Under the pieces are notes generated by a model that made no database searches, was not told where the DNA came from, and saw nothing but the letters and a program-made list of their open reading frames with translations. The translations under genes were made by a program, and so were the position numbers. Of a stretch of DNA of 64,000 nt, positions 32,950-43,000 are shown piece after piece. Within the stretch, counting starts at the first letter, position 1; each line of letters opens with the position of its first letter. The stretch is from Mytilus trossulus. Taxonomy: Eukaryota > Mollusca > Bivalvia > Mytilida > Mytilidae. The stretch spans positions 434,001 through 498,000 of the forward strand of contig NC_086373.1 of NCBI RefSeq assembly GCF_036588685.1, given 5' to 3'.

Positions 32950-34190
32950 ATAATACTTTTAGATATTTGGATGATGTATTGGCCCTCAATAATGACGATT
33001 TCAGTATGTACACTTAAGAAAAATTATCCTGTAGAACTAACTTTAAATAAAGCTAATACTAACAATGAATTCTGTCCATTCCTCCATCCTGATATCATTA
33101 ACAGGAAACTTAATACCGATATCTATATGATAAAAGTGAGAGATGATTTTTCATTTCCTATTGTTAATTATTCATTTTTAGATGTGACGTTCCCTTGTCA
33201 CCATCTAATTTTTTGTATGTATCTCATTTAGTTGGATTCGCTCACGAGTGTATGTAACCACAACGTATCAGAATTTTACGAAAGAAATATATGTAGAGTG
33301 GGGTGCCCATTTTCGCCATATCTTTCCATGTTTTCTACATTTTATGTTCAGGTCTATATTTTTTTGAAGTATACTCATATTTCTATATGAAGATAACTTC
33401 ACATGCCTAAGCTTGAAAACGTGTTTGTTTGAAAATAATCATCTGTAAAGTTAGATAAAAGGGTGTTTGGATTTTCCTGATGTTTTGTCAATGGGGGACA
33501 CATATTCGCCGTTTTTACACATCTATTTAAAACCAAATAAATGCAGCTTTAAATAATATCTATCAAATAAATTTCATTAAAGATAAACAGCAGACATTTC
33601 AAAGGTGTAAAAAACAGAAATTCAGGCCAACCAGTCAAAAAATTACTTAAAAACAAATACTTTGAAAATCCTGTTTTTCATTCAGGAAAATGACTGAAAA
33701 TCGTTGGCCGGTTTTCGGCCCTTTGCAGGAAGTGCCGTAATTTTGTTAAAGTTTAAAAAAATTATCATATTTGTTATAAAATTATAATTTATCGGCATAT
33801 TTCTTCCATTTCAGCCATCCTCTGAAGTTTTTACACCTCAAAATCATAAATAAAACGGCGAAATTGTGTCCCCGGCGAATATGAGCCCCCCCACCCACAC
33901 TCTATTACTAAAAAATTCGTACCGTCATCAGGGGTTTCAAAATCTCAAACTTGTCAAAACATTTACCCAATTTTATAATCGGTACAAGGACATCATTCGT
34001 AAATATAACAACATGTAGACTTCTTATAAGTTCAGGTATTTCACATCCAATCTTTCATGGTAATATTCTTTACAAAACACAAAAATATCGAAATTCACCA
34101 CAAAAGCTAACTCAACCTATAAACAGACTTATCAAGAACGGGTATAGTTTCAATACTGTTGTCAAGTCATTAAAGATGACTTTATGAGTG
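32950..34190 (+). pseudogene. Penelope-like reverse transcriptase relic, split by a MITE
   Basis: Begins with NNTFRYLDDVLALNNDDFS, containing the YLDD catalytic motif. Next, after frame breaks, comes RDDFSFPIVNYSFLDVTFP. After an insertion at 33,294-33,904, the text resumes with KLVKTFTQFYNRYKDIIRKY, ISHPIFHGNILYKTQKYRNS, LINRLIKN-type text and GYSFNTVVKSLKM. The order matches the family as I know it. Several frameshifts and stops mean it is inactive. Family assignment as Penelope-like is from memory of the YLDD / FPIVN.PFL block. Confidence 0.6.
33294..33904. mobile_element. MITE with GAGTGGGG inverted ends and TA target duplication
   Basis: The left end TAGAGTGGGGTGCCCATTTTCGCC and the right end GGCGAATATGAGCCCCCCCACCCACACTCTA are imperfect inverted repeats. 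TA flanks both sides, as for Tc1/mariner-type non-autonomous elements. It interrupts the reverse transcriptase relic, whose coding sense continues on both sides. Confidence 0.65.
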
Positions 34191-34409
34191 TGAATTCTAA
34201 TTACTATAAGACGTGTCACGGTACTTTTCTGTCCATTATTCAGGTATTTGGTTTTGATGTTATATTTGTTATTCTCGTCGAATTTTGTCTAATGCTAAGT
34301 CCGTTTCTGTTTTTGTTACATTTTAAATTTTTTTTTGTTCTCCTCTTATATTTAATGAGTTTCCCTCGGTTTTAGTTTGTTACACCAATTTAATTTGTTT
34401 TTTGTCCAT

Positions 34410-34885
34410 ATAGGATTTACGAGTTTTAAACAGCGGTATACTACTGCTGCCTTTATTTTTTTCTTTAAAATTAATTCACTTAAATGGTATTTGCCTCGGA
34501 AAACATATTCTAAAACCCAGTTGTTGGCATGATATGGGTTGTGTTCTCATAAATTTTATGATGGTATGAAACAAAACCTCTAACAGGAAGAATTGTTCTT
34601 GATATTCATATAATGAAGACATAATCTTTTAATCGGTTTATTTGAGGCCTGGAGTGGAGCTAGCATTTCAGTAACTGCTAGTAGTCCTTTGTTAATTGAT
34701 GTTTAATTGTCATTTTGCTTAGTTTCTTCTGTTACCTTTTCTGACATCGGACTTTGACTTAATTTTGAACTGAGTTTTACTGTGCGTATTGCTATATGAA
34801 GACCATTGGTGGCATTCGGCTATTGTCTGCTATATAGTAGGATTGTTGTCTCTTCGACATATTTCCCATTTCCATATGTCTGTCA
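34410..34885 (+). repeat. R4 fragment followed by diverged R2 copy
   Basis: TACGAGTTTTAAACAGCGGTATACTACTGCTGCC is R4 (34,410-34,465). GATGGTATGAAACAAAACCTC to TTGTTGTCTCTTCGACATATTTCCC is R2 with an internal deletion. Confidence 0.65.
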
Positions 34886-35179
34886 TGCTTAATATCAGTA
34901 CTGTGTAAGTTTATTATGGAAATGTATTTACTGATTATGGTAGTTCAAAGAGCGTATGTTATTGTTTTGTGACAAGTCTTCTTTGAATGAAGCCTTTCAT
35001 TTGAAATGACTTAACCCCCAAAACAATAAAAACAAAGACAAATAAGATAGACAGCAATCAAAAACAACCACTGAATTACAGGACCCTGATTAAGGACAGG
35101 AACACAACAGATGTGACAGGGTGATAATGTTTGTTTTCAACCCTTCCAAGCCTTGGAAGCTGGAGTAACAGCACAATAT

Positions 35180-36055
35180 AAATAATCAGTTTCAAAATTT
35201 GTAAGGGTTCCACGGAACCCAGTGTCTCGCCTACTTTTGCTGTAAATCGCAGGCTCAACATAAAGGAGGAAAAAAATCAAATAAAAATATTCCTTTTGAT
35301 TGTAAGAAGCATCTGTCCAAGTTTGGTAAAAATGTAGGATAGTTAATGAATCTAATTAATGTTTTGAAAACTTAAACTGCAGACTGTATGTTATGTTAAC
35401 TGGAAGAAAATGTAAGTCCCTTTAAAAGTAAAATACAGAAAAAATGGAAATATCTTTTAACAAAATTTACTTCTGGATACTATCTTATGATCATAAATAA
35501 GCTTCTGTCCAAGTTTGGTACAAACCCAGCTAGTTTAAGAAAGTTATTAAATTTTTAAAAACTTTAACCACAGAGTAAATGTGAAGTTTCTCTGTAGAAA
35601 AACTAAGTCCATTTAAAAGTAAAATACGGAAATAATGGATTTATTTTTTTACAAAATGTACTTCTGGATACTATCTTATGATCATAAACAAGCTTTTGTC
35701 CAAGTTTGGTACAAACCAAGGATATTTTAAGAAAGTTATTATAATTCAAAAAACTTTAACCAGAGTGAATGTAATGTTTCCCCACAGTAAAAACTAAGTC
35801 CATTTATAAGTAAAATATGGAAAAAATGGAATTTTATTTTTACAACTTTTCTTCTGGATACTATCTTATGATCATACACAAGCTTCTGTCCAAGTTTGGT
35901 AGAAATCCAGTGTAGTTTAAGAAAGTTATTAAAATTTCAAAAACTTTAACCATAGAGTGAATATTTGTGGACGCCGCTGACGACGATGCCGACGGAAAGT
36001 AGGATCGCTTAGTCTCGCTTTTTCGACTTAAGTCGAAGGCTCGACAAAAAGGATT
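35180..36055. mobile_element. Element with four copies of an approximately 190-bp tandem repeat
   Basis: CTGTCCAAGTTTGGTA recurs at about 35,312, 35,506, 35,697 and 35,888, and GGATACTATCTTATGATCAT at 35,474, 35,665 and 35,855, giving a period of 190-191 bp. The array is bounded on the left by GTTCCACGGAACCCAGTG (a short palindrome) and on the right by GGACGCCGCTGACGACGATG, then TCGACTTAAGTCGAAGGCTCGAC. A core of tandem repeats between fixed flanks resembles the bivalve pearl-type (non-autonomous Helitron-like) elements, an attribution I cannot check. Confidence 0.6.
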
Positions 36056-36059
36056 AACT

Positions 36060-39000
36060 AATCAGATCAGCATCCAGACTAGAAATTCATCAATAGTTGT
36101 CTAATTCCATGTGTTACACTTTTATTTCTTGCATACACTATGTGTTGATAATTGCAGTTCTTTGATATTAGACTGAGTGATTTCTTCATGAATTTGTAAG
36201 ACTTTGGTTATTTAGATTTTTGTCACATTGTAAAGATACTTGGTTGAAAACTGTATGTCAGCCTCTAGGTGTTTCAAATTTTATGTTGTGTGATTGCTGT
36301 CTCATTGATATTTATCAAACAATTTCCATTATTCATAGTATCATCATGTCTTATTTACCAAAATATATTATTTATAGCCATGACAATCAGTTGAACTTGA
36401 AGTAGGAACTAAGAGCATAATATGGGCCAAGTCATAATTAGTTTCTGTTTAATAAAAAAAAAGAAACAAGAATGTTAAAAAAAATTGTCTTGTCTGGTTT
36501 TTTATTTTTCATAATGACTGAGTTTATGCTGGAAATTCAGAATTACCTGTTAAAATGGAATGGAGATCAGAAGTACATGTAGCTTGACCATCATAATACA
36601 CCAAAAACAGGTGACTCACTTCTTCATGATATTAGAAATTGATCTAAAAAGATCACCAGAAACCTGTATACATGATATATACTTATCAAAGTCTTCCTAA
36701 AATATAAGAGTTAAGGTTTAGTTTGTCCTGGATAAATAAAATTACAACACAAATGACATATGGGAAATATTTAATTTCAAAAAAGATGTATCAGCTTATA
36801 TATTCAGCACTATAGAAATTCTCTAACTTTATAAGCATGAAATAAAATAAATAACAACGAATATTGTAACAAGTATATTACAATTACAACAAAACAATAA
36901 GTCAATAGATATGTGTTAAATCAATGTAAATACAAAAATTACTATTTATAATTAAACACAAATTATAATCTAAATAATGGAAGACTTCAAAAAACTTCTT
37001 CTAACATTTGTAATTTTCTCTCCCTCTGAACAGTCAATTGATGTGAAAGTAAATATATATTATATTTATTTACAATGGATATATTAATACTAGAACAATG
37101 TTGTCAATGGTAAATATATTCAACCATATGTTAATTTATAGACAAAATTTAATAAACTGCTTTGGTGGGTGCAGCTGAATACACCAGCAGAGTTTCAACC
37201 CTGAACAGTAGGGGCAAAAATGGACACAATATTCAAGCTTGATACAGGTCTGAATTTGGATTGTTATTATATATTTGACATATTATAGGATTCTGAATAA
37301 ATGTAGCAAAGAACTTGAAATTATTTATATGAATTGATTGAATTTCAATTAAAGATTTCTTGCTGTTGTTCAATACAGTGTTGTTGTGCAATACTTGGTA
37401 AAACTGTTATAAGACTATTAACAAATAAAGTTAAAATGAATTCTTAGTGTCATATTAGATAGTTATGAAAATCAAAAGAGAGCTTACATTAAAAGATATA
37501 AATATTTCAGCAAAGTTTCATGAGAATTGCTGACAGCATCTTGAAACCTTCACCATGTTCATAAAAATTGTCCTGTCATACATATAACACAAAATACTAA
37601 TAACAAAAGTCAGATGAATCTGTGCAGATAAAAACCCAATACATCTGATATAGTTTTATGACAAATAATATACTAGTAATTAAATATACATATCAATTAA
37701 TGTGATCTGTCTTTGAATTAAAAAATAACTATTTTGGCTCATAAGCATCCAGTCAGATTAATTTGTTTTCAGTGATTAAGTTTATTTGTTGTACAATCTA
37801 ATTGTTTTTATTGATAACTAAAATGCCCTTTTTAATTCCTTCCATGTGACTAATGCAGGATAAGCACCATGTAAGACGATAAAAATAATACTGAATAACA
37901 AATGTAGGGACAGCAATTTTAAGAGTATGCAGACTTAAAAAGTGTTGTAAGATGCTTCCCTTGCATGACTAATGTGAGAAATGCCATATCAAACATGTAA
38001 AAAGTGATTTAACCATTATTTAAATCAATCACCTATAAATGCATTTAAACGTACAGAGAAAAATGATGCTGAATTTGTACAAATTATTTAAAAGATGTAA
38101 AACAAACTTTCCATTTGGGGGGATTAAAAAGAGGAACAAAATGTACAGTAGAGAATATATATATATATCGGTGCATATAAATAAACATTTGTAGGAAAAT
38201 AACGTTAGGTACAATACACATCTAGATGTAATTTCTTACTACATTTAAATAAGCTAAACTCAAGCTAATGCACTTTTCAAATGTGGATAAAATTTAGTGA
38301 ATCAACTCATGAAATATTATTTAACTTGGATATTCCTTTTTATCATAGCAAAAAGTTGAAAATAGAATGGGGAATGTGTCATGTATTACTGTAAATTCAA
38401 AATTATTGCGAGTTTTATTATTGCGATTTTTCATTTATGACTTAATGGGGTTTTTATTTTTACGATTTTCAGAAAAAATTCTGTTTAGTTCACATAAAAT
38501 ATTTCAAAATGTTTAAATTATTGTGTTGCAAATCTTTCGCATTTTTCGCAATAATAAAAACCTCACAATAATTTCTGAATTGACAGTATATTGAAATAGT
38601 TCTTGAAATTTAGTTTTATAACATGTATAATGTTTAAAACAAAAATAAAAAAATGAACAATCTGATAAATGAACATTCATGTGACATTCAAGCACAAAAT
38701 TATATGTAATATAGGCTGTACACACATATATGTCTAGCTGTCAGGGAACATTCAGAAAAAGACAATCAGGTGGACAATCAAATCTGAATATATATGACCT
38801 ATCTAACCTATCTGACATGTCAGAGTTATTTCCCCTCCTTTACATGCAAATATTTTGTTGTATTGGTTTTTGTCTAAAGTTTGAAGTACAAATAAATTAA
38901 AATATTTTCTTTTTTCCAATAAATATGTAAACTTGTGACTTCTAAAATCTTTATCATACACATATATATATCTTAAGATAAGCAGTTTATCTGTGACTGC

Positions 39001-40060
39001 ATATTAAATAATACATTACCATAGACATGACAGATCTTACTCTGAATATTTTTAATAGTTTGAAATAATAAACTGTTCAGACAGGACATTTTACTCAATA
39101 TCTAGTGACAATTTGTTGTAGTAAGCCAATCTATCAAAGAAAGGATAATAACTTGTTATCCAATTAAAATGGAAATTCTGGCATTGTCTGGCTATCAAAA
39201 ATTAGTCATATTACAGTTGAAAATGAGAAATGCAAAATTGAAAAAGCTATTTATGTATTCCTTATGTTAAGTACAATTAATGCTATTTGTTTAACACATG
39301 CTTACTTCCATCAAATCATCTAACAAAATAGCACATATTTCATGTAAAAAATTTGCAAAAATCAAGTTGAAAAAATAAAAATCTCTGTCTAACATTTTTG
39401 TTCATATTCATGATACTGTTTGTCTTGTGAACATGGTAAAATTAATTCATAGTAAATAAAAAATGTTTACATAATTAAAATATCACTTATACTAAATGTC
39501 ATAAGAAGTATGTGGAACACTGAATGTTTTAATTAAGAAATATGGTCCTTAACATGTTTAATTTTTTTTTATCTTTTTTAAATCTTACCCTTAGCCTTTT
39601 AGAAACAACATGAATTAGAAATAATAGAAAACTACCTTCTTTTATGGACAAGAAGAGCAAAAGAAAAGACAGAACAAAAATTAAAAAAAAAGAAATTAAA
39701 AAGTGAATTCATGATTTTTTTGCTCCAACCAGATTGTTTGCAAAGTTCGCAAAAAGTTGACTTTCAAAATCCATAGTATAAATTAAGATTAAAATTTAAT
39801 GATTGACAAATTATTATACTACATCATACTTCATTTTGATTATCTTTACCATCATGACCATTGTTAACAACTCATGTATCGCACTCAGCCAATTTGTACA
39901 ATAAAAATAGGAAAACAATATAACAAAATATTGTACACAGTACAAAACTATAATGCATGCTATTATAAATAATATTTGTATTACATTGTGCTACAAATGG
40001 TATCCTTTTTTTTTTGGAATTAAGATATATCAATGTATATAGGGTCAAAAGTACACTATG
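36060..40060. other. TOPORS 3' side: AT-rich spacer or 3' UTR, no other gene
   Basis: Four kilobases with no recognised coding region. Part of it is probably the TOPORS 3' UTR, but no single minus-strand polyadenylation signal stands out. A MITE lies at 38,385-38,588. An imperfect (TA) run is at 38,155-38,170. Confidence 0.45.
38385..38588. mobile_element. MITE with TACTGTAAATTCA inverted ends
   Basis: The left end TACTGTAAATTCAAAATTATTGCGAG and the right end CTCACAATAATTTCTGAATTGACAGTA are inverted repeats. Diverged related text (CGCAATAATAAAAAC) is at about 60,985-61,120, so it is a dispersed family. Confidence 0.65.
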
Positions 40061-40064
40061 ATAT

Positions 40065-43000
40065 TTAATTACTATCACTACTTTCAAATATATTAGCAAA
40101 GTTGTTAGACAAATCCCTTTCAGAATGTAATATATCAACCCTAAATTTAACTGTCTTACTACTACTACTGTCATCAGAACCATTGGTGAAATCATTTTCT
40201 CTATCAGATTCAGAAGAAAATTCAGTCAAATTTGAACCAATCAAATTTTCTGTGTCGTTTGTGGTATCTTGAAGATCATCAGGGATTGTTAATTGATCTT
40301 CATTATCCATATTTTCTTGTCTATTTTCCTCACTCTTATCATTGTCTGATCTTCTCTCACTATCAGCAGAAGGTAATTGGTTATTTATCCCAGGGGAGAT
40401 AACTCCTGACCCTTGTGTTATACTGTCTGACACATAACTTCCTGAGATTGTTTCAAACGGAAACAGCGGAAGAGAAAATGGTTTTGACATTGAAGAATCA
40501 TAATTCATTTCAATATTTTCAACAGGATCTGTTTCCATAGTAACAGATGTCGGACTTCTCACACCTCTATTACAGCCATTTTCATTCATAAACTTGTATA
40601 AGTTATCCTTTGAATTCATTGAAGCACTATTAGCACGTAATGAATCTATCTCAAATTCATCTATACTATTCAAATTTCCATTCATATTACTAACTAAATT
40701 GTCCATCTGATATTCTGAGTTACGCACAAACAATGAATTACTTTGATGGAAAGTATCAGGGTTTAATTCTAGTGAGTTAGGTAAAGTGTTTATATCATTC
40801 TCTGGTGAGTCAACTTTTGATTGGTTAGATGGCGATAAAAAATTTTCCTCCTCAGTTTCTATACAATTGACATTACTAGAATTTCCACATTTTGCTTTAG
40901 ATAATATATTGTGAAAGGTTAGTCTATTGTCCTTCTCAATTCCTTGCAGTACTGATGAGGAGAACTCTGTCATACCTTCTAGTTTTTTATCTAGAGATGA
41001 AGGGACTTCTGAGACCTGGGTTGACATTTCACAATCCAAATCCGAAGTTGAAAGTTCATTTTCTTCATCACTTTTTTCTCCTTCCAATTTATTGTTTTTA
41101 TAATCCTCCTTCTTTTCCTCAGTGTTTAATATTAATTGATTTTCCTTCCTTTTAAAAGCATCTTCCAGCCATTCAGAGGTAGATGTCATGTCCACGTCAT
41201 TAATTACGTTTTCACTACAGGCATATTTTTCAGACTGAGAATTACACTCATCATTTGGCCTTATTTTGTTAGTATCACTTTCACAACTATCTTGGTCCGT
41301 ATCATGTTCACAGCCATCTTGGTCTGTATCACGTTCACAGCCATCTTGATCCTTATCATGTTCACAGCTGTCTTGATCCGTATCAAGGTCACAGCCGTCT
41401 TGATCTTCATCAAGATCACAGTTGTCTTGATCCGTATCCATTTCATATGCTGTTTCATCATCACTTAAATCTTCCTCTGTTGAATCATTCAATAATAATA
41501 AATTTTGGGTTGAAGTTACATTTTGGCTATTTGCCATACTTGTCCGTGCACATACATTTTGTAGGTCTGCACTGGTTGAATCCTCGGAATCTGAGAGACA
41601 GATTTTTTCAGAAGAAAACACAGGTAATGCTGAAGTTGTGACGGTTTCCCTGTGATCGTCTAGATCAATAAATACAGGCTTTTTCTGAGAACAGTTATCA
41701 GCATGTAAATCATTGATAAAAGAACTGCAATTCCTGGATGAATAACCCGACAAAAAATCACTATTTGAGTATATTGGCTGTCTATGACCAGCATAAATGT
41801 TACTCGGGAAGGAGTAAATTGAGGGTATTGAGTAAGGAAAGATTGGTTGAAGTGTTGACTGTGACGAATGTAAACTAGAACTTGGTGCAGTGAATCCTAG
41901 CCAATTGTCAGAAGACGGTGTTGGTGAATTACTAATAATCCACGGTAAAGAACTATTTGCTGCAATGGTAACAGATTGGGAAGTGTTTGATGGATTATTG
42001 TTAACAATCTTTGAAGTATCACTCATAGTATTGTCCTGTAGTAAGGATTTCATATAGGTATCAGCTCTTCTACCTGTTGATTGCAGACTCAAATCGTCAT
42101 CATGAATTGGTTTTGTAATATCTATACACAGAGGATTTTCTAAATCATTTTTGTGAGTGTTCATTGAGTCACTTTTAGTCACAATTAGTTCACAATCATC
42201 ACTTTCAGATTCAGAAATATCCAACAGAGGTCCATTGATAGAAGTCAAATCAACCTGATTCAGTACTGGCCGTAGACTACTTTCAGTGCCTTCCTGAATA
42301 ACAACGTTCTGACTGGTTTCTGGACAAGACTTAGTGTCAGTGTTATCTGGATTGTCATTTCCCTCATTTTTAATTGTATTTGTATTACTAGCAGTTGAAG
42401 TAAATATGTTATCCTGAAACAGCTCACTGAATACATTGGAATATCCCCTACTTTCAGTTTCACAAACTTTTTTCTTTTTACATGTAACACATATATCAAA
42501 ACTGTCTAGAAGTTCTGGTATGTATGGAAGTCCACATTTCAAACAACGTCTACTGTTTTCTAAACTTAAAATACTGTCATCTATGTGATATGGAGTAGAT
42601 TCTCTTGTAAGATTTGTTGTGCTATTAGATTCTGTTTCTGGTTCATCAGGTTTACTTGTCTGTAAGCTATTTTTATCACTAGTCTGTGTAAGAAATGGTG
42701 TACATGAAGTAACAGTCGATGTTACCATGTGATCTGCTGACATGGGCAGACTTGTTTGTACCTCTGGTTTGTTAGAATCTGAGTTTAATTTATCCAAAAG
42801 CTTTGGTACTATATCAATTAACTTGCTCGACTTCTTGTGTCCAGAAGAATGCTTCTTATAGGGTGATATAGATTGAGAGCTTGAAGAAGAAGTTTGATTA
42901 ATCAATGCTAAAGCTGAAGGGAATAAGCATTCAGAAGACAATGATCTATTAACGCTATTTTGAATTTCATTATTTCCTGCAGTTGGTAAAACTATAACAG

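Noticed and set aside
41136-41468. Open frames on both strands of the TOPORS repeat (for example 41,136-41,468 plus)
   Set aside because: They are shadows of the 30-bp coding repeat in other frames.
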